Positions 53,101 to 62,268 of a DNA stretch of 64,000 nt are shown here, one piece after another. The position numbers were made by a program, and so were the translations under genes. Within the stretch, counting starts at the first letter, position 1. Every line of letters begins with the position of its first letter. Source of the stretch: Phorcus lineatus (taxonomy: Eukaryota > Mollusca > Gastropoda > Trochida > Trochidae); NCBI GenBank assembly GCA_921293015.1, contig OV121085.1, forward strand, positions 10,627,731 to 10,691,730. Direction: 5' to 3'. Under the pieces are notes generated by a model that was not told the DNA's origin, made no database searches, and worked only from the letters and a program-made list of their open reading frames with translations.

Positions 53101-55721
53101 ATTTGTTAAAAGAATATGATAAAGTAACATCCAAAATGAAAAAAAAACCACTCATGATATAATTCAAAACCATATTTTACAGAGTCTGATCGGTTAAAGA
53201 GACCAGGGGAGCTAAAAATGTAGGTTAAAACTGAATTCCTTGAAATGTTCCAATCGATGAATCAGCAATGCAGCCGATAAAATCTACTTGTTTTTATGTG
53301 TTTATATAGGATTGAAAGGACAAAAGGATGCATAGTTTTAGCAAGTGAAAAGGGATGGTTTCGTTGCTTTTGTATCATCAAATTAACACCTTTATTAATT
53401 ATTCCAAATAGACGATACGCCTTACCGATGATGCGGGGATGAAATCCATTTTCTTCTTCTTGTTCAATCATGTTTATACTGTCATAGTACTTGTACTGGA
53501 AGCACTTGAAACTACACACGTCAGTGTCCGGATTTTCGAGAAACATCCCTTAAAATAAATGACAAACATGCATTTAAAGAGTTATTGCTGTGAAAAAGAA
53601 AAGATAAAGCATGTCCTTAGATGCACCTTTTATTGTCACGATATAGTAGTTGCTATCTACAAAGTCTTTCTTTTCTTCTTCTTTCAAGACTCATTCTCTA
53701 GAATATTCTCATGGACCGTCTTTTTGCAATGTAGGAGTTTATAAGATCTCCGGTTTTTAGTATGATTTGAAAGAAAGCATGAATTCGCCACAGGCCGTTA
53801 CTATTAATTTACATATATCTATTATACATGTTCACGTTGAGTTGCGTTTGTGTCATCATTTGCCCTATACGACAAACAGAATAAGAAACGGTAAAGCCAA
53901 CTCCCCTCCTATTTTTGAAATTTTACTTATACATATTTCATTTTCTCCAACTCGTTCACATCAATTGATTGCTTAAATACGACATTTGACTTTCTGTTGA
54001 AATGTCAGAATAAAGAAGGCATATTAAGATAATATCCTTCAGAACTTCACCTTTTAGATTGTCCATCAATTAAGACTAAGAACAATAGGTTTTAGGGATA
54101 ATTGGATTAAATAAAAGCATGCAAAGTGAGAGATTTGTCGAAATTAATAACTCCAAACTGTGCTGGAACTAAACATCGACTAAGCATCTCTTACCATATC
54201 TGGCATTAGCCCAGTAGAAACTTTCTTTTTCCCTGCTACAAACGCAAGTACTAGTGTGCCTATGCTGCATGATGCGATGATAGAGGTCTGTGGTGCCTGC
54301 CTTGTCTACTCCCAACACGTGGAAATACGGCAGGCAGTGGATTCGTAGAGTCTGGGAACCCTCTGGGGTTACCCTCCAACAAGGATTTCTGTAATTTGGC
54401 AGGAAGTCTGGCTGTTTCTGGAGATAATGTTTCAAAATGTAAAAGTTCCTCATGTCCCAACTATTACGATTGATACTCGAACCAATAGATGCATACATTG
54501 ATTTTGTATAAGTTCAACCTTCAAACATGAGTTTTGAACTTGAGGGTTTTTATGTATAGAAGACTGTTTACATGCTCCATGGTACTGCATCTAGATAATT
54601 CGAGTTTTAATGGTTTTCAGGAAATTGTATTTTGTTGAGACATTAAAATACTTATGTTTTACTGATATTAGGAAAGAAAACCATATAAGACGGGACTAGT
54701 TCTTGAATGTAGTCTGAACATGTACATGTCACAGTAATACTAATGTTTCCTTACGCCACATGATGATAATAACTCACGTGTGAGTTTCTCATACTACTAA
54801 GAAGTGACTGACATTTCAATTTTCATTCTCCATGTGCAGTTTCAAATTATGTATTCTGATTGACCTGACGAAATCAAAGCAAATACAGAGCAACCCTGGA
54901 GATAACATCATCGATTAATGGCGAAATAGGCCTTTTGCACCCCTCAGCTTATGTTCTTATCAACAAATATACTATGTGAACTTCCATACCACCCGGTTCA
55001 AGTATATCTCTGGCTTCAGTTACTATAATCGTAAATACTTCAACCCTTTTTGTAAAGTGGCTTTTTCTCTTACTTTTGTTACCTGTACATTTGGACATAT
55101 ATATGTCAACTCTGCCATCAGTTGTTAACCTGCTTGAAAACGACAGGAGAACCTTTGTCAAAACGTCAGATTATCAAGAATAAAGAAGTTGTTATCTACA
55201 TTTCTTTCGATAATTCCGATAGCTTTGGCGTAGTTGCAGCCCTCTTATCGATATAATTCTTCAGAGTAATTTGGCAACATTTTCTTAATAACACAATGAA
55301 CACACATACAACAGAAAATTATAATAAATATCAATATAAATGAATGACTAAATTTTATATTTGTGCAACCACGACAAGACACTACCAATTCTGTTTCTTG
55401 CTATTCCTCATCTTCATTCATCGTCCCTGATACGGTACGTAACCCACTAGTAGCACTCACCATACAGAATACATCCTCCAGCGACCTTGACCCTGGTGGG
55501 GGGCCAAGACACGGAACGGTAAAATTAGCTTGGACAACTAGATCGGGAGACCTTACGTCTGTCCATTGCTTGACCTTAGTCCAATACTCCTGTTCTTTGT
55601 CTGGAGTCAGTTTGAAGGGGTAGAACAGGACCAAGAGACCGACACAGTGACAGACAAGCAGACACAGAGATGAATATCTGTATGACCTGGCCATTATCGT
55701 GAATTCAGTGCGTGCTTTCAA
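49926..55721 (-). CDS. CHST15-like carbohydrate sulfotransferase, complete seven-exon gene
   Basis: Predicted Golgi type II membrane enzyme that moves sulfate from PAPS to a glycosaminoglycan-type sugar. Coding exons on the minus strand, in order: 55721-55461, 54417-54195, 53548-53426, 53080-52924, 51378-51225, 50846-50699, 50104-49926. They sum to 1245 nt (414 residues plus TGA), every join keeps phase, and all introns are GT-AG. A signal anchor lies at about residues 17-36. The 5'-phosphosulfate loop GVDKAGTT is at 123-130. The 3'-phosphate motif SLRNPIDRLYS is at 248-258, split by intron 4, and LILRYEDY follows in exon 6. The context around these motifs (LPYF before the loop, KESFYWANARYG after it) resembles the GalNAc4S-6-sulfotransferase (CHST15) branch; the exact substrate is inference. 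It is shorter than vertebrate CHST15, mainly in the stem. The start could instead be the second Met, ten codons in. The intron 5 donor (GTGTGT) is the weakest site. Confidence 0.9.
50211..50555. repeat. MITE-like family B, copy 2, in sulfotransferase intron 6
   Basis: Termini TTAAAAGGGGCAGTAGCACG and CGTGTAACTGCCCCTTTAA are a clear inverted pair with TTAA at both edges. Internal TTACCAATTGTAAGAACAAG and GACCCACTGACGATTATACA match copy 3. Confidence 0.75.
50699..50846 (-). CDS. Sulfotransferase exon 6
   Basis: Acceptor CTACAG, donor GTATGT. It encodes TRIMIGAYSVYLREWLKVFP, then RKQFLILRYEDYSRD and a helix ending FDFLNL. The aromatic GxYSxYLxxW and LxLRYEDY patterns are characteristic of the C-terminal half of GAG sulfotransferases. 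Confidence 0.9.
51225..51378 (-). CDS. Sulfotransferase exon 5
   Basis: Acceptor TTTCAG. It completes Arg-255 and continues LYSDFIFRGDGYSSEQF, then an acidic helix-like stretch and ERYCFFDFDVSTKLP. I end it at CCG before GTGTGT because that keeps phase 0 with exon 6. The frame itself stays open for a further 60 codons into the intron, so the donor needs transcript proof. Confidence 0.82.
51404..51757. repeat. MITE-like family B, copy 3, in sulfotransferase intron 5
   Basis: Termini TTAAAGTTGCAGTAGCACG and CGTATTCCTGCCCCTATTA. Inside, TTACCAATTGCAAGACAACG and GACTCACTGAAGATAAGACA correspond base for base, with few changes, to copy 2 about 1.19 kb away in the same orientation. Confidence 0.75.
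52924..53080 (-). CDS. Sulfotransferase exon 4: start of the 3'-phosphate binding motif
   Basis: Acceptor TTACAG, donor GTAAAG. It encodes DGSPADFWDFRAW..., then FVTPHIMRQLYRDPKF and IVSLRNPID. The Arg codon after NPID is split AG/A by intron 4. Arg-250 of this exon and Ser-258 of the next are the expected 3'-phosphate ligands. Confidence 0.9.
53426..53548 (-). CDS. Sulfotransferase exon 3
   Basis: Acceptor TTTAAG, donor GTAAGG; entered and left in phase 1. It encodes MFLENPDTDVCSFKCF and ends in FHPRIIG, the Gly codon being completed by exon 4 to give IIGDGSPADFW, a block typical of CHST15-like enzymes. Confidence 0.87.
54195..54417 (-). CDS. Sulfotransferase exon 2: PAPS 5'-phosphosulfate loop
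   Basis: Acceptor CTCCAG, donor GTAAGA; residues 88-161 plus one base. It carries NPCW, LPYF and the P-loop-like GVDKAGTTDLYHR, in which the Lys and following Gly-Thr-Thr bind the 5' phosphosulfate in this superfamily. It ends ...KESFYWANARYG, with the Gly codon split by intron 2. Confidence 0.9.
55133..55203 (+). repeat. Diverged fragment of the 17.9-kb foldback family
   Basis: In intron 1 of the sulfotransferase gene. It aligns with the right arm at 17.9 kb: TTGAAAACGACA, a short loop, TTGTCAAAACGTCAG, then AAGAATAAAGAAGTTGTTAT. The base-pairing of the small hairpin (GACA with TGTC) is kept while the loop has changed. Confidence 0.65.
55461..55721 (-). CDS. Sulfotransferase exon 1: cytosolic tail, signal anchor and stem
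   Basis: Encodes residues 1-87. A short basic N-terminus is followed by a hydrophobic run (about residues 17-36), typical of a Golgi type II anchor, and then a polar stem with one N-glycosylation sequon (NFT). The exon ends ...EDVFCM before a strong donor, GTGAGT, in phase 0. The next exon also starts in phase 0, so the join is clean. The Met at 55721 is the first in frame; a second Met at 55691 could also start. Confidence 0.82.
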
Positions 55722-55979
55722 GCCAAGTCAAGTATGCGAGGAATGATTCCCAATACACTCAATAAAATGTGAATTTACACTTGCAAAACCTCCCTGCATG
55801 TGCAGGGAAAACATTAAGATGGGTGTCTGAGTGATCATAACACAATTGTCATGTCAAAAACTTCCTTTTTTGTGCTTAATGTCCTTATTCCTTTCCATAT
55901 AGAGGCAAGATGATGTAGGTAAGTTCTGGAGTTCACTGGGTAAAAATACGTGTCATTAGGTAGGATTCCTTATACTCAA

Positions 55980-56180
55980 TTATAAGTGACAAAGGGTAGC
56001 TAGGCATGACTGTCTGTCGGCTTTCACCTTGATAACCGTGTCACTGTTATGATAAAGAGCATCCTTTATTTGATGGTTGATATCCAATTTTCTACAAGCT
56101 CCTCTGTCCTTGTATCCCTGATTCGGGCACTCGGGATGTGTAAAAGTCATGGATAGATTTTCGTTAATAGTTTTTTTCAA
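55980..56180 (-). other. Unassigned open frame upstream of the sulfotransferase
   Basis: A 66-codon frame with no ATG at its 5' end (TTG) contains SMTFTHPECPNQGYKDRGAC and more Cys/His. It is on the same strand as and 260 bp upstream of the sulfotransferase start, and could be an exon of another gene or a 5' leader frame. I recognise no domain. Confidence 0.15.
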
Positions 56181-56705
56181 ACATTGTGAGCACCAATTCC
56201 TCTATGTGCGTCACAGTGATCCTTCGTCCAAATCCAAGACGACGCATTTACTGCTTGTGTTCATCTAACAGCAAGTGACCGCACATATGAACGTTTATCG
56301 AATTTAAACATTACACGACTTCATTGCAGAACATGTGCTGCGGAGAGTTGCGTAATCTGAAAAAGATAGTGTCTAGATTTTGTCTTCAACTGTTAATTGA
56401 CTCTCTGTAAATTACTGTACATACATCTGGTACAGGTTTATGTCGTTGAAACTTTTTATCAATTTTGATCACGGTGAAAGGATCTTTAAATTAGTCAGCT
56501 GGTTGTTGTATCGAACACTTCCATGATTGCGCTATATGATATAATCTCTTCGGTTGGTTTGATCTACATATCAGTAACAGATTGTTAACGTATCTACTTT
56601 CAAGTCAATCATAAAACAAATTCCACTTTGTTTAAACTTATCATAATTCCATGTAAAGTTTTGAGGCAGGTCAGCAAAGAAAATATAGTTTTGTCACAAA
56701 ATCAG

Positions 56706-56825
56706 TGGGCCTCCTTTCACAATGCAACTTTTACTAAGTTTAACCTTATTTCCCAGTTGTTAACATTGCAATACGGTTACCTCAAGGACTAATGATCACC
56801 TATGAGCTTTCTGAAAGGAGGCCCA
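56706..56825. repeat. Short element with 14-bp perfect terminal inverted repeats
   Basis: TGGGCCTCCTTTCA at the left and TGAAAGGAGGCCCA at the right are exact complements, 120 bp end to end. The style resembles the 31.0-kb element (GGGCC at the tips) but the interior differs. Confidence 0.65.
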
Positions 56826-57835
56826 GTTCTTTAAAATAATCAATTATGATCGCGTTGGCTAGAATAATTCCTAGCTGTGTGTAAACATGATATCTTTTCA
56901 AGTAATAAAATAATTCTTACAACGTAAATATTTTGGAATTCCACTTGTGATTTCCCACGTTTGACAAGAAGTACTGAATGTCCTATAGGGGCTGCCATCG
57001 GTTAAAGTAGTAATAATTTCGCACTTTGAAGTTTACACATAACTCTGAACGTTGATTGGTTGGGAGCACGGTCATGTGATCTGAATTCCAGAGGTTCATA
57101 TCCCATGAACTCTCCAAAAAACGTTCATACTTATGTGAACAGTTTCTAACCGATCTAGGTCGTGTTAACATTCACCGGAACTACTTGCTAGGTTTTCACA
57201 TCGAATCTAGTGCTGAATTTATATATAATCGTACTTACCACATTCGTCTTTCTTTATTCAATAAAATGAAAAGAAGAAATTGAATATATAAACATTTGTT
57301 AAATTCAAGATTTTCTATCATTCTAATGGCTTCAGGTGTTTTTGCCTTTTAAACTGAAGCGAACAAAACGAGATGCATTTAGACAGTCGCAGGATAAATT
57401 TCACATTACGATAATTTTAGGGAACCATAACCGATACTTAACCTGACTAAAACTCACCATATAGTCATACTAAAAAAGCTAGAGGCGAATGCACTGTAAT
57501 TGTAATTGTAATCACAACCTTGCTTAAACAACTCTTGTTTACATATTTTAGCGAAGAGACACTTACAAAAGTCGGCTAGTGGCGGCCGACAAGACATGGT
57601 TGTTATTCATAAGGCAGATAACGCTGATCTTGTGACCTTGTCGGGATTTTATTTCTATGGACGCTTCATTCATTATGTTATAGCGCTGCTATTCCGCAAT
57701 ATCATGAAATTCACGGACTAAAAGTGCGGTCAAATTTTGGATTCGAAAATGTCTCGTTGCACAATGTTACTCTTTCAGAGGATAAGACAAAATTTGTATT
57801 ACTCCGCTGTCAATTCCTTATATGGTGCGAAATAT

Positions 57836-57949
57836 AAGAATTGAATGTCAGTTTGCGTGTTTGCAATGGAAAATGAACGATGTCAAAGCTACATTAAAAC
57901 TATCATGTGAATTTTCCATTGCAAACACGCAGACTGACATTCAATTCTT
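57836..57949. repeat. Inverted repeat with 39-bp arms
   Basis: The left arm (57836-57874) and right arm (57911-57949) pair at 38 of 39 positions; the single difference is T against C in GTCAGTTTGCG and its partner. The loop is 36 nt. No coding content. Confidence 0.88.
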
Positions 57950-59984
57950 TACTGAATCAAATTTTACTGACGAATCGTGCGAGGATAGGTTATAAAATTA
58001 TGATCTTATATTAAAGTTCTCTTTGACGATATACGAATTTTTTTTAATTTGAATTTTTGAATGCGACTTTGACAAATTCAGGTTAAGAAATCATTTGTAA
58101 CGCTGTTGTATTTGAAAGTTGATTCGCATGGTTAGATTCTGTTACGAGACACCTGTTTGTGATAGACCACATTGAAGGTATTGTCAGCTCAACAAAGCTA
58201 TATTGAAAACAGTCACATGTCAGAGAGCTGTGGAATCTAGTATAGCAGTATTGAGACTGGGTCGCGGGTATTTGAAACCCGGCATATACATGAGACCCAG
58301 TGTATATTTGGACCTTTTTTTTAAAAGTCGATTTAGTCGTCAAGCACATTCGTATATACTTGTACGAACAGCTCTCGCACTCCCAACTGCTTGCAACCGC
58401 CGAGCGCATATTGAAGTAACGGTGTCTCCTAGCACTACTTGTACTCAGTTGAATACAGAGTATTTGTGATATGTTCATGTTTATAATATCGGTTATGTAC
58501 AAGTATTGTAAGTATTGTTTTCATTATTCTTACTGTGTAGCGCTTTCACTTTTGAAACGGGTAGCAAAAATGAGAGTCCGACATTCTGAAGTTACAAATG
58601 ATAAGAACCAAAGCAGGAAGATATCTCAGACACGCATTTTTTATATTTTTATTTTACTTTTCACTTATTTTCATCTAATATCAAAGTTTCAACCTAAGAC
58701 TAAACGTGAAGATTTCAAAAAATTATAATTGATTAATTAGATTAAATTAAGTCTTAAAACCAAAAGCGAAATTGTTAACAAATAGAAAATGTGTTAAAAC
58801 AGCAGAAACTGTACACACAATGATATATTGACACAAACAAAATATCTTAATGGTAAATGATTTTCAGTTTCAAGCAAAGCTTGTTACAAAAGTTGAAGCA
58901 ATGGCTAACAAATACATTGTAGGTCTAGAATAGCTGAATACTACATGCTCTATTCTGTTTATATTCAATTAGGCCTTAAAGGGAACAGAAGCACGTCTTT
59001 TAGAACTTGAATCCTTTAATATTCTCCAATAGATATTAGTTTAGCTAGATGCATTCATCTCCAGAGTATTAAACATCTCATCACACAAACTATTTTCAGT
59101 AGCCGTTGAACAATTATCAAGCATCATTCGAAAATTGCTCCTGAATTTTAGCGTGAACACCTGTTAGTCATATGCGTCCTGAAAATGCATTCTCGTAGCT
59201 TAACTGAACATGGTACGTTCGTATAAGAACACGTGGGATGCCAATATATCTTTAATAAAACTGCCTTATCACCATTCAAAGGGGCAGTTCTATCGAGTAT
59301 TTTTGTAGAAACGAACATATGAAACGCACAAAAGCATATCGTGAACATTCTATAAATACATATATTTTCTTATATGAAGTTGGTAAATTACTAATTAATA
59401 AACATTTGTTATAACAATTCTATATATTGTAAGGTTATGAACCGTCTAGTGACCATCAAGAAAATGTGTATGTTAAGAGGGTGCACAAGGCACAACGTTT
59501 AAATCGTTTGCCGGATCCTCTCCGGATCCAACCGGATATTTACCCCAATGATACAGGCCTACTTGGATCTGCGCAAACCAAATACACTATTAAACATCAA
59601 GGCAATAAATTCAACGAATTTGCAGTAGAAAATAAAGTCAAAGCTTATTCTAAACAGCTTGTACATACGATTCAGTAACATTTTCCAAATATATAGTTAT
59701 TGTAGGAAATTCATGAGGTAATTCCATTTCATTTTATGTATAACCTATGAAAGTATTTCTTATAAATCTTTACCTACATGCTGGTTTGCGAGATCACGTT
59801 TATAGCACGATTGAATAATTTTACAGATTTCATAAAAGTAATTCTTTGACAATATGGCCCAACCAACGCTTAAATGTATATGTAAACTTCAATACGAGAA
59901 TGTGTCTTTCTCCCAACGATCTATTGTTGCGTCTGTCGGTACATAACCGAGTATCTATAGCTAGATTATCGTGCTTATCGATAT
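57950..59984. other. 3' of the TRP exon: non-coding with repeat traces
   Basis: TTAAAGGGAACAGAAGCACG at about 58976 and AAAGGGGCAGTTC at about 59279 resemble family B termini, so a decayed copy may lie here. No AATAAA for the TRP gene was seen in the first 300 bp after its stop. Confidence 0.35.
58256..58301 (+). other. Nested hairpin resembling a tRNA T-arm
   Basis: The outer stem ACTGGGTC (58256) pairs with GACCCAGT (58294). Inside it, CGGGT, a seven-base loop ATTTGAA and ACCCG form a 5-bp stem like a tRNA T-arm. I cannot complete a tRNA cloverleaf, so it may be a degraded tRNA-derived element or chance. It lies in a 139-codon minus-strand open frame that I do not accept as a gene. Confidence 0.4.
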
Positions 59985-60726
59985 CTATTCAATGACAGAT
60001 CTTGCTGTTGGTATTCTTTCTTCAGACCCTGTTTGAGAGAGGACTTGAGATAATTGTTCAACCCTGGCGTGAAGATTTTTGATACAGTTCATTATTTCCT
60101 CCTGCGATCTCTTCATGTCAAATATCTGTGCTTTAAGAATTTTCTCAGAATGTTCTATTTCATATCCTAGTGTCCGGACATCTTTGTCTGTATACTTGGT
60201 GGTTTTTGATTGATAGTCGTCCGATTTCGTGTCAGTTTCTGACACTTCAATAGTCCAGACAGGTTTTGAATAATCATATAGCTTCTGTTTCTTTATTTTA
60301 CTTGCACCAAGAAACGTCGCTATTCCGGGAAAGTTTTTTAAAATTTTTACGCCTAAATGAGTAGCATTGAATACCCATTCATTCATATGTTCGACTTCAA
60401 TGGTTGCGTATGATGTATTCATCATTGCAATCAGAAGATTGAGAAGAACAATGGTAGAACACAGGACGTACCCGATATAAATAAGTTTTGAAAAAAGGGG
60501 AGCAACATTGACGGCCTCCAGATATGCCTCTGTGCTTTCATCAACTGCTTCTTCCATACCGACCATTACATTGAACATCAGAAACATTGTATGAACCGGT
60601 GTTTTATACGTCGTTGTGATAATGGCCGACGAAATGAATTGAGCATGGAGTGCGAGAGAAAACCCAAGCAAAAATATGACGTAAACAACTAAAATCCGGA
60701 GAACATCCATTAGGGTGCGGTCAGAC
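59985..60726 (-). CDS. TRP cation channel (TRPV-like), last coding exon, partial
   Basis: The exon starts after acceptor CTCCACTAG (first base 60726, phase 1) and ends in TAG at 59985. From the first Met it encodes S5 (about residues 5-25), a pore helix and filter (HTMFLMFNVMVGMEE, 40-54), S6 (75-97, ending LLNLLIAMM) and the TRP-box Trp-112, followed by a cytosolic tail with a predicted coiled coil (about 185-228). NLLIAMM before a TRP-box Trp is shared by TRPV and, in variant form, TRPC channels. The filter VGME resembles the TRPV IGMG more than TRPC, so I favour TRPV. The ankyrin repeats and S1-S4 must lie on upstream exons; none is visible in the 3.3 kb to the right edge, so the gene probably continues beyond the window. 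Confidence 0.85.
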
Positions 60727-60815
60727 CTAGTGGAGAGGATAACCTAGACAGATAGAGTTCGAATCTCGATAGAGTCAATATTTTGAAACTTTTTTTCCTT
60801 GGAACACGGTCGATT

Positions 60816-61132
60816 TTAATCAGACTGGGCATCAGATTGGTCAGCAAGCAGACGAACCTTCTCCTCTTCAAAGATGACCTGCAAAGGCACCGCTTCTTCT
60901 CTCGCCTTCTTCTTCATGTTGCCCTTCAGCTTTCTGGCAGCCACTTCACCCATGTTAGGGGATGAGTGTGATCATGATTGCCGTCAACCACTTGTCCATC
61001 CTCAGTGAGAACAAGAGATACCTTGCATTGAGCATGCTTTCGCATACTGCAAGTCCACTTCAGACCAGAGCTCAGCTGCTTGGATCTCTGGAACACACCT
61101 AGCACCTTCAACGAATTCCGCTTCTCCTCCAT
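60816..61132 (-). pseudogene. FLYWCH zinc-finger fragment with a frameshift
   Basis: From Met at 61132 the frame encodes a FLYWCH-type domain: Trp-26/Cys-28, Cys-36, then GNHDHTHP with His-53 and His-55 as the metal ligands. The frame then runs into a stop after 68 codons. In another frame, starting at about 60955, the sequence continues as MGEVAARKLKGNMKKKAREE and further to TAA at 60816-60818. This is the charged helix that usually follows HNH in FLYWCH proteins, so one small indel has broken the gene. FLYWCH domains occur in Mutator-type transposases and in host genes derived from them, so this is probably transposon-derived. It lies in what appears to be an intron of the TRP gene, on the same strand. 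Confidence 0.6.
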
Positions 61133-61433
61133 CTTACTGGTTCACATTGAAGTTTGATGTTGTTGTTGATTTTGGTGATTTCGCCGAGGTGGCTATGTTA
61201 CTTATTAAATAAATGGGAGGGATAATTTAGCATTATGTAACATAGCCAAAGGGATATAATTGTAGATGAGAATTTAAAAAAAAAATAAGAATAGAGAAGG
61301 GGAGTGGGGGATATAAAAAGAATTTGACAAAATAAGTTAAGGAAGTAGTACTTTGTGAACCGAGACAGTAGTGACATGGCAATTTTATATGTGAAACTAA
61401 ACGACTCTTTCTTGCTTAAGGTGTACTTGTTCC

Positions 61434-61592
61434 GTGCAATCTGGGAATGATCACAATTTGCAGATTGTTCGCTCACAATCTGCATATTGTTCGAACAATC
61501 TAGGAAATTTTTTCATTCCTAGATTGTTTAAACAATCTGCAGATTGTGAGACCTAAACAAACTGGGAATGATCACAATCTGGGAATTTGCTT
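61434..61592. repeat. Palindrome cluster built from AGATTGT motifs
   Basis: Several short inverted repeats overlap here: GCAGATTGT against ACAATCTGC across 6 nt, AACAATCTAGGAA against TTCCTAGATTGTT, and a perfect 16-bp palindrome ACAATCTGCAGATTGT. GGGAATGATCACAAT occurs twice, at each side. All contain AGATTGT or its complement, the same word that opens each unit of the minisatellite that begins 100 bp further on. Confidence 0.7.
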
Positions 61593-61689
61593 TTTTGTAG
61601 TACATCTTGCATTATAAAATGAGAATTGTTAAGTTTATTTATATTTTTAGTTTTTTTGTGTGAATGCATCCAAATGATGGAGAATAGTT

Positions 61690-62268
61690 GTCAAGTCATA
61701 GATTGTGACAGGTTCATGGCTCGCCCATATATCAAACTGACGTAGTATAGGGATCGATTCCTAGATTGTGAAGGGCTTACAGATCGTCATTATATAAAAC
61801 TGAGAGGGTATAGGGGTCAATTCTCAGATTGTGAAGGGCTCATATCTCGCCTTTATGTCAAACTGAGGGAGTATAGGGGTAGATTACTAGATTGTGAAGG
61901 GCTAACAGCTCGCCTATATGTCAAACTGAGGGAGTGTAGGAATCGATTCTCAGATTGTGAAGGCTCATAGCTCAACTTTATTGGAACTGAGAGGGTATAG
62001 CAGTCGATTCTCAGATTGTGAAGGGCTAAGATATCGTCATTATGTGAAACTGAGGGAGTATATGTGCCGATTCCTAGATTGTGAAGGGCTCAAAGCGCGT
62101 CTATATGTCAAACTGAGGGAGTTTAGGGATCTATTCTCAGATTGTGAAGGGCTCACAGCTCGCTTTTATGTCAAACAGAGGGAGTATAGGGTAAAGCAGT
62201 CGAATCTCAGATTGTGATGGGCTCATAGCCCACCTATAAATCAAACTGAGGGAGTATATGGGTCGATG
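61690..62268. repeat. 63-bp minisatellite, nine units
   Basis: The motif AGATTGTG recurs at 61700, 61763, 61826, 61889, 61952, 62013, 62076, 62139 and 62209. Six of eight steps are exactly 63 bp, one is 61 and one is 70 (a 7-nt insertion). The core is CAGATTGTGAAGGGCTCA, then about 20 variable bases, then CAAACTGAGGGAGTATAG. Because 63 is a multiple of three, one frame stays open across several units (61957-62217) with the repeated peptide DCEGL..R.YVKLRE. I see no evidence that it is a real protein. The last unit runs straight into the LINE frame. Confidence 0.9.

Noticed and set aside
58083-58502. 139-codon minus-strand open frame
   Set aside because: No domain, overlaps another open frame on the plus strand and a nested hairpin; looks like GC-richer repeat-derived sequence.
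60745-60775. tRNA-like GTTCGAATC word
   Set aside because: Only a T-arm-like word, with no acceptor stem, D-arm or anticodon arm around it.
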